From positions 422,005-486,004 of the forward strand of contig NZ_BAABFP010000004.1 in the NCBI RefSeq assembly GCF_039541115.1: a stretch of DNA of 64,000 bases, in the 5' to 3' direction. Position numbers and translations under genes: made by a program. The stretch is from Angustibacter luteus (GTDB taxonomy: Bacteria > Actinomycetota > Actinomycetes > Actinomycetales > Angustibacteraceae). Below the pieces are notes generated by a model. It worked only from the letters and a program-made list of their open reading frames with translations. It did no database searches and was not told the origin of the DNA. Shown piece after piece: positions 1-7,672 of the stretch (position 1 is its first letter; every line of letters starts with the position of its first letter).

Positions 1-408
1 TACAGCTAACGCCTCTTCATATTGCACCCTTGGCAATCTGATATATCACCAGTAATGTTTGCGACATCAGGGCAGCCAACATTGTGAGGGCAGCGCAGTG
101 ACGCAGAACGTCGCCCGGGTGCACCACCGGCCCTTGCTGTTCGCTTGCCACTTCGCCCTGTGGTGGCTGCTCGTCGGCTGTGAGGCGTACGGCCGGTGCT
201 CCCGCCTGGCCTTCGCGCCAACCTCAGGGCCAGCGCTGGCAGCACCAAGACCTGTTTGGTGGCGCGAGGAAACCCGTGGCCTCAACGACCTGGAACGCTA
301 CCTAAATCAGGTGTGAGCCTCGCCCAAAGTGCTGGCTCGAGGGTAGCCCTGCGATCTCCGTGCCGTCGCCTCCAGTGCGGCCGCGGCGTCCCGACTACGT
401 ATCTGCGC
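1..408. other. Gene-free left edge
   Basis: I find no reading frame here with a convincing start, ribosome site or recognisable protein; the open frames on both strands read as low-complexity arginine/proline/serine products typical of shadow frames in GC-rich DNA. The stretch ends at the stop codon of the leftward serine hydrolase gene. It contains one perfect 10-bp palindrome (39-48) described separately, so part of it may be a promoter for a gene outside the window. Confidence 0.5.
39..48. promoter_or_regulatory. TGATATATCA palindrome, site 1
   Basis: Perfect 10-bp AT-rich palindrome TGATATATCA. The same sequence occurs at 3030-3039 in front of the WS/DGAT gene, and a one-base variant at 17028-17037 in front of hpd. 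The following bases (CCAGT against ACAGT) are also similar between sites 1 and 2. No gene start inside the window is served by this copy, so its target may lie to the left. Operator function is inferred from position and repetition only. Confidence 0.4.
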
Positions 409-1548
409 TCAGGCAAAGGCCCTGGCGACGGCTGCCTCGATGTCGCGCTGCACTCCGATATCGGGTGCGAAGTAGAACAGTGACCAGCCGGCCGCCGGAC
501 AGACCCAGAATCTGCGAGTTCCGACACCGTCCCAGCCGAACGAGCCAGCGGGGAGTGCCTCGTGTGCCGCAGTTGGATCATCGAGCACCGCAACCCCTAG
601 ACCGAACCCGACTCCGCCCGCAGGTTCGCGGCCGTTCAGCCCCGTACACAGCTCGCCCACCTGATTGGTCGTCATTCGGGCAACGGTTTCCTGCTGCAGC
701 AGTCGCCTGCTCCCGTGCACACCGCCATTGCGCAGCATCTCGGCAAAGATCAGGTAGTCGTGGGCTGTGCTCCACAACCCCGCTGATGTGCTGCGGAACG
801 TGCGCCCGGCGATGACCTCGTTGTCCAACAGTGCGGCAGCCAGCGGCTGGGCGGCGGCGTGGCTGGCGCACCCGAACCCGGTCTGCCGCAGCCCCATCGG
901 TTCGAAGAGACGCTCCGCCAGGAACTCGTCGAGTTCCTGGCCGGAGGCGATCTCGACCACTCGCGACAGCACGTCGAACGATGCGCCGTTGCTGTATGCC
1001 CAGCCCTGGCCGGGTTGAAAGTCACGGACCAAGCGCGCCAGCTTGGGTGCATACCCGCGGAGTGTCTCCCCTTGAGCGGGCATGACGTACTCCGGATTCC
1101 ACATGAAGATGCTCTGCAGCCCACCGGTATACGTGAGCAGGTCCAAGAGTGTGAGCTCCCTAAGTGCGGGAACGATGTCGAAAACGGGAGCGGGGTCCGG
1201 CGGAGGTCCAAACGGCGGCCCGAACGGTGATGGCGAACCTGGTGTTAGGACTCTCACTCGCCCGGGCTCAGCGAACTCTGGCAGGTAGGCGCTCACGGCG
1301 TCCTCGAGCCGAACCCGGCCCTCGTCCACCAGGCTCAACAGGGCTACGGCCCCGAATGGCTTTGAGAGCGAAGCTAGCCACAGCAGCGTGTCGGGACGCA
1401 GGCCAGATGCTGAGTGATGGTCAACGCTGCCATGAGCGGAGTGGTGCACCAACTCGCCGTCGGCACGCACGGTGACGATCGCACCAGGGATACGACCCGA
1501 CGCGGTCGCCTCCTCGACGACGGCGGTGATCATGGCATTCTCGGGCAC
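409..1548 (-). CDS. Serine beta-lactamase-fold hydrolase / esterase
   Basis: A 379-residue protein of the class C beta-lactamase/D-alanyl-D-alanine carboxypeptidase/EstB esterase superfamily. The active-site S-x-x-K is SLSK at residues 60-63 (in WLASLSKPFG), and the second motif Y-x-N is seen as YSN in GWAYSNGASFD. The usual third K/H-x-G box is not recognisable; SFGWDGVGTRRFW occupies its place, as in esterase-type members where W-x-G replaces it. No signal peptide is visible, so it is probably cytoplasmic and more likely an esterase than a cell-wall enzyme. The start is GTG at 1548, with an in-frame ATG 15 bases downstream as an alternative. It follows the WS/DGAT gene by 17 bases and is probably co-transcribed with it, which suits action on lipid or wax esters; the substrate is unknown. 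Confidence 0.85.
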   Translation of the reverse strand: MPENAMITAVVEEATASGRIPGAIVTVRADGELVHHSAHGSVDHHSASGLRPDTLLWLASLSKPFGAVALLSLVDEGRVRLEDAVSAYLPEFAEPGRVRVLTPGSPSPFGPPFGPPPDPAPVFDIVPALRELTLLDLLTYTGGLQSIFMWNPEYVMPAQGETLRGYAPKLARLVRDFQPGQGWAYSNGASFDVLSRVVEIASGQELDEFLAERLFEPMGLRQTGFGCASHAAAQPLAAALLDNEVIAGRTFRSTSAGLWSTAHDYLIFAEMLRNGGVHGSRRLLQQETVARMTTNQVGELCTGLNGREPAGGVGFGLGVAVLDDPTAAHEALPAGSFGWDGVGTRRFWVCPAAGWSLFYFAPDIGVQRDIEAAVARAFA

Positions 1549-1565
1549 GGAAATCCCTGCCCTGA

Positions 1566-2981
1566 TTAGGCTGACTGCGAGAGATAGGCCAGCTGGGACA
1601 GCGCCTCATCGAAACCGAGCTTGAACGGTTCCAGGTCGGGCACGTGGGTCCCGTCGGCGCTCAGTCCGACGCTGAGTCGACCGGCATATGACTCGACTGC
1701 AACGTTCAGCGCCAGCTGGTTCGCGATCGGCACCATCGGGTTTAGCTCAAGCATTCTGGCGCCCAGTACGAACAGGGGCTTGCGGGGTCCCACGACGTTC
1801 GTCACGGTCAAGTTCATGAGGTGTCGCTGGTTGCGCACGCTAGGACCGACCAGCTCAAGGAGAGCGGCGGGGAGCAACTCGACCGCGTCAAGGAGGAGCG
1901 AAAACCCTCGCGGTTGATGACCGGCCTTGAGAGCAACCATCGACTTCTGGATCGCGATCAGCCGTTCCTGATCATCGGCCAACTCGACAAGCAGCGGAGC
2001 CATGATCGCGCTGAGCCGGTTGCCTCCTGACGCGTCCCGTTCATCGTCAGAACGCATCGACACGGGCACGAACACGCGCAGGTGGCTGGCATCGGGGTCA
2101 TGGCCGCCGGCACTCAGGAGCTGGCGCAGTCCAGCCGCTACGCAGGTCAACATGACGTCGTTCAAGGTGGAGCCCGGTGCCAGCGCCCGTATTGGCTTCA
2201 CGGTCTCGATGTCTGTGTGCAGCCAGTCAAATCGCCGCGACCGAGTGTTCACTGCATTGATGGGACTGGGTGCCGACAGTCCAAGCGAACCAACGGCGAA
2301 CAGACCCCGAAGGTTGCTCCACAGGCGTGACGGTGTCACAGGTGCATGCGGACCGCCGATCGCCACTTCCCACACCTTGCCCAGACGGTGACCGAAGTGT
2401 GTGGTCACCACTTGGAGGGGCCCAGGCGACGGACGTGCCGTGTGTACAGCCTGCGTCTCTGGTGCGGGCTCGTGTCCCGGCACCTGAGGCGCAGAGTCCA
2501 ACAGTGACTCGAGAACGTCAACCGTGCTCTGCCCATCGAACGGGGCGTGGTGGATCTTTTGGATCATTCCCACGTTCCCCGATTCCAACCCCTCGACGAA
2601 CCAGATCTCCCACAGCGGTCGAGACCGATCCAAGGTGCCCTCGTGGACCCGTGCGAACACCTCCTTGAGTTGCGCATCGGTCCCAGGCCTGGGCAGGGAG
2701 ATGAGTTTGACGTGCTGGGCGATGTCGAAGTCGGCGTCGTCGACCAAGATCGGGTGTGTCAGGAATCGCACGCCGCGATGAACGCGCATGGTGTACCGCG
2801 GCACCAAGTGCAACTTGGCCGCGAAAGCGTCGCGAACCTCCTGCAAGCGGAACACTCCGTGTTCATCAAACAGGGGCGGACCTTCGAAGATGCAGATGTT
2901 GCCCATGTTGATCGGCGTGGACTCGAAGTCCCAGTACAGGAAGTTGGAGTCAAGGGCCGAGAGCCGCTCGAACGAGCCCAT
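1566..2981 (-). CDS. WS/DGAT-type wax ester synthase / diacylglycerol O-acyltransferase
   Basis: A 471-residue acyltransferase of the bacterial WS/DGAT family, which transfers acyl groups from acyl-CoA to long-chain alcohols or diacylglycerol to form storage lipid. The catalytic HHxxxDG motif is intact as HHAPFDG at residues 144-150, preceded by the family SRPLWE segment (about 120-125); the C-terminal half carries the NDVM segment (TLNDVMLTC) and VPVSMR. Full length for the family. The upstream 135 bases hold a perfect TGATATATCA palindrome 49 bases before the start and a related ACATATCAGA at about 3053. It heads a two-gene unit with the serine hydrolase. Together with phaC/phaZ further right it gives this region two different carbon-storage polymer systems. 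Confidence 0.92.
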   Translation of the reverse strand: MGSFERLSALDSNFLYWDFESTPINMGNICIFEGPPLFDEHGVFRLQEVRDAFAAKLHLVPRYTMRVHRGVRFLTHPILVDDADFDIAQHVKLISLPRPGTDAQLKEVFARVHEGTLDRSRPLWEIWFVEGLESGNVGMIQKIHHAPFDGQSTVDVLESLLDSAPQVPGHEPAPETQAVHTARPSPGPLQVVTTHFGHRLGKVWEVAIGGPHAPVTPSRLWSNLRGLFAVGSLGLSAPSPINAVNTRSRRFDWLHTDIETVKPIRALAPGSTLNDVMLTCVAAGLRQLLSAGGHDPDASHLRVFVPVSMRSDDERDASGGNRLSAIMAPLLVELADDQERLIAIQKSMVALKAGHQPRGFSLLLDAVELLPAALLELVGPSVRNQRHLMNLTVTNVVGPRKPLFVLGARMLELNPMVPIANQLALNVAVESYAGRLSVGLSADGTHVPDLEPFKLGFDEALSQLAYLSQSA

Positions 2982-3029
2982 GTCTTCTTCTCCCAGGGTG
3001 AGAGCCGGCAGGCATCAGTTCGACGACTG

Positions 3030-3062
3030 TGATATATCAACAGTCTGCACCGACATATCAGA
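3030..3062. promoter_or_regulatory. TGATATATCA palindrome, site 2, with a second half-like copy
   Basis: TGATATATCA at 3030-3039 is followed 13 bases later by ACATATCAGA, giving two partly similar boxes about two helical turns apart, 49-80 bases upstream of the WS/DGAT start. The arrangement resembles tandem operator boxes at a promoter. The cognate regulator is not identified; the nearby GntR/FCD protein (3510-4247) is the natural first candidate. Confidence 0.5.
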
Positions 3063-3118
3063 CATGGCAAGACTTTGGGGACGACGCCTAGGGCCCACTC
3101 CGCGGCCCGCAGTCGCCG

Positions 3119-3364
3119 TTAAGGCGAACCCACCTCATCGTCGGCGCCACCTTCGGCCGCACTGATGGGCGCCAAGCGGAGCCGCGTCCCGCTGGGGCCG
3201 CTGAAGTGCGTGAGGATTGACCAGGCTGTCCCCGCTGGGAGAACGACATGGATGGTGCCGTTGTCCATGAACACCACCTCCGCCTTGCGCCCGTCTGGCG
3301 ATTCACACAGTTGGGCGTGCGTGCGCTTGGTCATGCGCTTGATGGTGGTGTTGCCGTGGGCCAC
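3119..3364 (-). CDS. Small hypothetical protein
   Basis: Possible 81-residue protein, with a GTG start at 3364 or an internal ATG at residue 11 (MTKRTHAQLC). The stretch RKAEVVFMDNGTIHVVLPAG has the alternating pattern of a small beta-rich domain and reads less arginine-biased than the competing frames. No strong ribosome site is visible for either start, and I recognise no family. It lies between the GntR gene and the WS/DGAT gene on the same strand. It could also be non-coding. Confidence 0.35.
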   Translation of the reverse strand: MAHGNTTIKRMTKRTHAQLCESPDGRKAEVVFMDNGTIHVVLPAGTAWSILTHFSGPSGTRLRLAPISAAEGGADDEVGSP

Positions 3365-3509
3365 CGGCCAGTGCCGACCCGCCGATTGCGTTGAGGCAGC
3401 AGGATGCCGGACCGCACCGCCCCAGCTTGTGATTCGTTCCAGCCGGTGACCGCCGTACGCGATTGACGGCTCTGGTCAAGTCTCACGACGGATCCTTCCT
3501 GGCCTCAGA

Positions 3510-4247
3510 TCAGGTGCTGCGACCGCTCATTGGGGCCACCTCGGTGGACATGACGGAGGGCCATCGGGAGAAGATCCTCAGGATGCGGTCGTGCATGGCA
3601 ACGATGTGGCGGCGCGCGTAGTCCGCAGCCATTTCGCTATCCCGATCGGTGAAGACCTGCTCCGGGAAGTTGTGAGACTCGACCTCGTCCAGTGTCTCGG
3701 GGTAGGCGGACAGCACCGTGGACCAGATGCGGTGCATGTCCCCGCTGACCCGCATGAACAGGTTGATCAAGTACTCATTCTTGGTGGCCTCTGCGAAGAG
3801 AGCGAACATCTCGTCGGTCAGATTCAGCACGCTCTCGCGCAGTTCCTGCTTCTCCTCTACGCCGTGGGCGAGCTCATCGACTTCGCGGAAACCACGACGC
3901 AACTGCTCGAGTTGGTCGTGAGTGGCGTTCTTGATGCCGCGGCGGACCAGCTCAGGTCCAACGATCGTCCAGAGATCGAAGAGATCGTCGACGGACTTTG
4001 GCGTGAGGGGGGTTACTTGGTAGCCCTTGCGGGGGAGGGTGCGCACCAGGCCTTCATGATCGAGGCGGGTGAGAGCCTCCCGCAACGGTGAGCCGCCGAA
4101 GCCTGTTTCGGCGGCCAAGGCCTTCTCTGTGAGCTTCTGGCCGGGGGCTAGTCGGCAGCTGACGATGTCTGTGCGCAGCCGCTGGTAGGCCGCTTCGCCC
4201 AACGACACACGCGCAGACTCCACGAGGGGCGTCTCCGACTTCACCAC
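3510..4247 (-). CDS. GntR family (FadR/FCD subgroup) transcriptional regulator
   Basis: A 245-residue repressor-type protein: N-terminal GntR winged helix (about residues 15-80, including AYQRLRTDIVSCRLAPGQKL and SPLREALTRLDHEGL) and a C-terminal all-helical FCD ligand domain (about 95-235). The usual FH in the first metal-ligand helix is replaced by DEMFALF, while the later HIVAMHDRIL segment keeps histidines. The start is set at GTG 4247 because AAGGAG lies six bases upstream of it; the ATG five codons earlier (4262) has no ribosome site and itself overlaps that AAGGAG. It sits between the phaC operon and the WS/DGAT gene, so control of storage-lipid or acyl-CoA genes is the simplest inference. 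FCD regulators generally sense small organic acids or acyl-CoAs. Confidence 0.88.
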   Translation of the reverse strand: MVKSETPLVESARVSLGEAAYQRLRTDIVSCRLAPGQKLTEKALAAETGFGGSPLREALTRLDHEGLVRTLPRKGYQVTPLTPKSVDDLFDLWTIVGPELVRRGIKNATHDQLEQLRRGFREVDELAHGVEEKQELRESVLNLTDEMFALFAEATKNEYLINLFMRVSGDMHRIWSTVLSAYPETLDEVESHNFPEQVFTDRDSEMAADYARRHIVAMHDRILRIFSRWPSVMSTEVAPMSGRST

Positions 4248-4459
4248 TGCGGTCTCCTTCATGGGCGGTCGTTTCAGTTGAGCCTAACGTCTCAGCATGG
4301 ACATGTGATGCATCAGCGTCAGGCTGTGGCGGCTCCAGTGCTGGCGTCTACGGAGAAGGCGTTCGAGCGGCGGCGCCATTCACGGTTGGAAGCGAGTGAC
4401 TCGGCCGCGCGGCTAGTGTGTTGGCCGCGTCCAACCCTCCGCTGGGCGCGTGCTCGCCT

Positions 4460-5245
4460 CTACCGCCCATGGAACACAGCCCGTCCGGGCCCGTTGTCGA
4501 GCAGGGAACGGACGCCGTCCTGCAAATCGTCGGTCGTCAGGAGTTGGCCTACCAATCCGGCGGTCATCTCGTCGGCTGCGTCGGCTCCGTTCCGCTGCGT
4601 AGTGAGCAAGATCGACTTGGCGGCGGAGATGGCCAAGGTGGGTCCATGTGCGAGGCGCTGGGCGAAAGCGCGTGCTTCATCGAGGAGCGTCTCCCTTGGG
4701 ACGACTCGGCTGACGACACCCCATTCCATGAGGGTGGCCGCCGGGTACTGATCGCCGGTGTAGACAAGCTCCGCTGCCCGCGCGTGTCCAGCGCGCACGG
4801 CAACCCTCTGTGTGCCGCCGGCGCCCGGTGTCAGGCCGACGGTGGATTCGACCAGCCCGAACCGCGCGGTGTCGGCGGCCCAAAGTAGATCGCAACCAAG
4901 GCTGAGTTCGAAGCCGATGGTCAGGCAGAGACCGTGAACTGCAGCCAGGGTTGGAATGGCGAGGGCTTCGAGCCGGTGGGTCAGTGCCAGGTGCCGGGCG
5001 ATGTGCCTAGTTCCAGATTCGGCGTCATGCCCGAGGAAATGGTGGACGTCGACGCCGGCGCAGAAGATGCGCCCTTCGGCGCGGAGGATTAGAGCGCGAC
5101 ACTCTCCGCTCGCCACCCAGTTCTCGATGTCCCCGAGGCGCTGTTCCAACTCGTCGACCACCGTCAGGTCGACAAGGTTGAGCGGGGGGTTGTCGATCAC
5201 GAGCTCGGCCAAGAAGTCGTCGAGGAACACCTGTACCACAGCCAT
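4460..5245 (-). CDS. Enoyl-CoA hydratase/isomerase (crotonase) with intact catalytic glutamates
   Basis: A 261-residue crotonase-fold protein. The oxyanion-hole segments are CAGVDVHHF and GLCLTIGFEL. The two catalytic glutamates of classical enoyl-CoA hydratase are conserved, one in IGFEL and one in FGLVEST followed by GLTPGAGGTQRV, so hydratase chemistry is plausible. It is the last gene of the run from 12006 down to 4460 and overlaps the phaZ stop by one base (TGATG). In that setting it could interconvert 2-enoyl-CoA and 3-hydroxyacyl-CoA, although the R-specific hydratase usually feeding PHA synthase (PhaJ, MaoC fold) is a different family. Confidence 0.9.
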   Translation of the reverse strand: MAVVQVFLDDFLAELVIDNPPLNLVDLTVVDELEQRLGDIENWVASGECRALILRAEGRIFCAGVDVHHFLGHDAESGTRHIARHLALTHRLEALAIPTLAAVHGLCLTIGFELSLGCDLLWAADTARFGLVESTVGLTPGAGGTQRVAVRAGHARAAELVYTGDQYPAATLMEWGVVSRVVPRETLLDEARAFAQRLAHGPTLAISAAKSILLTTQRNGADAADEMTAGLVGQLLTTDDLQDGVRSLLDNGPGRAVFHGR

Positions 5246-6066
5246 CAGGCCTCCTCGGCACTGAGAAAAGTCTCCATGATGGGGGCCAAGGTCGACGGGC
5301 TGTCGACAAGCATGAGGTGGCCCGCCTTCTCAATCACCTGCACCTCTGATTGGCTCAGGATTCGGTGAAGGAAGTACTGATTGGCGGTCCGCACGATCGG
5401 ATCGTCATCGCCTCCCAGCACCAGGGTCGGGTGCTTGATGCGGTGCGCGAATGGAATCACCGAGAAGGTGCCCGCGGCGATGAGTTGCCACATGTATCCG
5501 ATCCAGCCCGGTGGGTGGTCCACTCGCCGAGCCGCTTCCGCCCTGACTAGGCCAGGTTGCCTTCGGAACTCACCGCCGTAGGTCTGCGCCGCGATCTTGG
5601 CGAGGTAGGCGGAGGAGTAGTAGCGGCGGGGTGTAAGCAAGCGTGCTGCCACGCGCGGATCTGCCGGGACGCAGATAGGTCCGGGTCCAGTGCAGGCGAG
5701 TATGAGTTTGCGGACCTTGCCGGGGTGCTGGGCGGCGAACGCCTGAGCCAGGAGGCCACCCCACGAGTAGCCGACGATGTCGACCTGCTGGAGCCCGAGC
5801 CGGCTCAGGAGCAACCTGACGAAGAGCGCGCCGTGGAACATCGTCGGTGGAAACCACGGTGCCGTCGAACCGCCAGTTCCTGGAAAGTCGAACATGACGA
5901 GCTGGCGTCCCGGCAATTGGTCTGCCAGTGGAGTCCACATGTCGAGGTGGCCGCCGATTCCCATGATGAGCACCAGTGGCTCGCCCTGCCCCGTGACGCG
6001 AACGCGGACGTGGCCGAGCCCGACCCTGACCTGGCGGGTCGAGATGGCGATCTCCGTTTCAGTCAT
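5245..6066 (-). CDS. phaZ: Medium-chain-length PHA depolymerase-like alpha/beta hydrolase
   Basis: A 273-residue alpha/beta hydrolase. The nucleophile elbow is GYSWGG (Ser101), the acid lies in GGDDDPIV and the histidine in KAGHLMLV. Several blocks resemble intracellular medium-chain-length PHA depolymerases of pseudomonads as I remember them: MGIGG near the N-terminus, TPRRYY, TYGGEFRR, GYMWQL and HPTLVLGGDDDP. That enzyme hydrolyses stored polyester to 3-hydroxy acids at the granule surface. It overlaps the ligase gene by four bases (ATGA) and the next crotonase by one, so it is translated with them. The order synthase, ligase, depolymerase fits a polymer turnover cycle. A general esterase role remains possible. 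Confidence 0.8.
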   Translation of the reverse strand: MTETEIAISTRQVRVGLGHVRVRVTGQGEPLVLIMGIGGHLDMWTPLADQLPGRQLVMFDFPGTGGSTAPWFPPTMFHGALFVRLLLSRLGLQQVDIVGYSWGGLLAQAFAAQHPGKVRKLILACTGPGPICVPADPRVAARLLTPRRYYSSAYLAKIAAQTYGGEFRRQPGLVRAEAARRVDHPPGWIGYMWQLIAAGTFSVIPFAHRIKHPTLVLGGDDDPIVRTANQYFLHRILSQSEVQVIEKAGHLMLVDSPSTLAPIMETFLSAEEA

Positions 6067-7658
6067 GAGGTCTCTCTGGCACGGAGAACCTTCTTGTCGA
6101 ACTTGCCGACCGCCGTTTTGGGGACCTCATCGATGAGCTCGACTCGGTCGGGGAGCTGCCAGTTGGCGAACCCGTTGGCCAGCAAGTGCGCTCGGATGCT
6201 TGACGGCTCGACGTTCTGTCCAGGCTGCACCACGACAAAGGCGACAGGGCGCTCAACCCACTTGGGGTCCGGGACCGCGATTACGGCCGCCTCAACGATC
6301 CCGGGCATCGCCATGATCGCGGCTTCCATGTCGACCGACGAGATCCACTCTCCACCCGACTTGATCAGGTCCTTCGTGCGATCGGAAATGACGAAGTAGC
6401 CGTCTTCGGACCCAATCGCCACGTCTCCCGTGACGAACCAACCATCTGCCGTGAAGTTCTCTGACCCGTGGCCATGCAGGTAGCTGTCCGCAACCCACGG
6501 GCCTCTCACCTCCAGGCTCCCCATCGACTCGCCGTCGAAATCAACGGGTGCGCCGCCCTCGTCGCGGATGCGCACCGCGATGCCCGGTACTGGAAGCCCC
6601 GCTTGGCGACGAGCAGCGTCGGTGACGTTGTCCTCATCCCAACCCAACATGCGGTGCTGCGGCCAAGCGACGCTTGCAAGCGGGGAAGTCTCCGTCATGC
6701 CCCAGGCTTGGACGATGGGGATCCGCAAGTTGCGCAAGTAGCGTTCGATCAGTGTGCGTGGAGGTTGGCTGCCCCCGGAGATGATGTGTCGGAGGTACCT
6801 GCCGGGGTCGGATCTCTGCTCCAACTCATCGGCTACGGAGACCCAGACGGTCGGAACGGCGGCTGTGACGGTGACCTGCTCGTTTAACAGCAGTTCCACA
6901 AACGGAGAGGCCTCCAGTGGCCCGCCGAAGAAGACCAGCTTGGCTCCAACGGCCACGGCTGCGTAGGGCATTCCCCAGGCGCTGGCGTGGAACATCGGCA
7001 CCTGCGGGAGAACACAGTCGCCGGGGCCAAAGGCCATGCCGGCGGCGGAGGTCACCGCGAGGGCGTGCAAGAACACTGATCTATGACTGGAGACCACGCC
7101 CTTCGGGCGGCCGGTCGTACCGGACGTGTAGCACAGGGATGCGGCCGCACGTTCATCCAGCTCGAGCGCGGAGTAGTGGGTCGGCTCATCGGTCAGCAAC
7201 TGCTCGTATCCGAGCACGCGCGGATCCGTCGACCCGGGGTTATCCGCGAGGACGATGATGTGCCGGAGGCTTGGGACCCGCTCGGCCACGTCCAGCAGCA
7301 TCGGGAGGAACTCCAGGTCTACCAGGACTGTCGAGTCTCCGGCGTCCTGCATGACGAAGGCGAGCTCATCCGCAGACAATCGGATGTTCAGCGTGTGCAG
7401 AACGCGACCCGAACAGGGGATCGCGAAGTAGGCCTCAAGATGGCGGTAACCGTTCCACGCGAGCGTGGCCACGACGGCCCCTGAAGGCAAGCCGAGCGTG
7501 TCCAGAGCGTTCATCAACTGCTTGGCGCGTAAGGCGAAGTCGGAATACGTGTATCGATGGACGTCGGCGCTCGGCAGTCTGGTGACGATCTCGACCTGGC
7601 TGTGGTGCGTCGCTGCACCCTCGAAGAGCAGCCACGTTGTGAGAGGGAGGTCCATCAT
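6063..7658 (-). CDS. AMP-forming medium/long-chain acyl-CoA ligase (AlkK-like)
   Basis: A 531-residue adenylate-forming enzyme that converts a carboxylic acid, ATP and CoA to acyl-CoA. The P-loop-like motif YTSGTTGRPKG is at residues 177-187, followed by SSHRSVFLHA as in AlkK-type ligases; the hinge region TGDVAIGSEDGYFVISDR and the C-terminal lysine motif VGKFDKKVLR are present. Full length for the family. It starts 14 bases after phaC and overlaps phaZ by four bases. In this position it may reactivate 3-hydroxy acids released by PhaZ, an inference from order; ordinary fatty-acid activation is the alternative. Confidence 0.92.
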   Translation of the reverse strand: MMDLPLTTWLLFEGAATHHSQVEIVTRLPSADVHRYTYSDFALRAKQLMNALDTLGLPSGAVVATLAWNGYRHLEAYFAIPCSGRVLHTLNIRLSADELAFVMQDAGDSTVLVDLEFLPMLLDVAERVPSLRHIIVLADNPGSTDPRVLGYEQLLTDEPTHYSALELDERAAASLCYTSGTTGRPKGVVSSHRSVFLHALAVTSAAGMAFGPGDCVLPQVPMFHASAWGMPYAAVAVGAKLVFFGGPLEASPFVELLLNEQVTVTAAVPTVWVSVADELEQRSDPGRYLRHIISGGSQPPRTLIERYLRNLRIPIVQAWGMTETSPLASVAWPQHRMLGWDEDNVTDAARRQAGLPVPGIAVRIRDEGGAPVDFDGESMGSLEVRGPWVADSYLHGHGSENFTADGWFVTGDVAIGSEDGYFVISDRTKDLIKSGGEWISSVDMEAAIMAMPGIVEAAVIAVPDPKWVERPVAFVVVQPGQNVEPSSIRAHLLANGFANWQLPDRVELIDEVPKTAVGKFDKKVLRARETS

Positions 7659-7672
7659 GTCGAGGCTGCCTT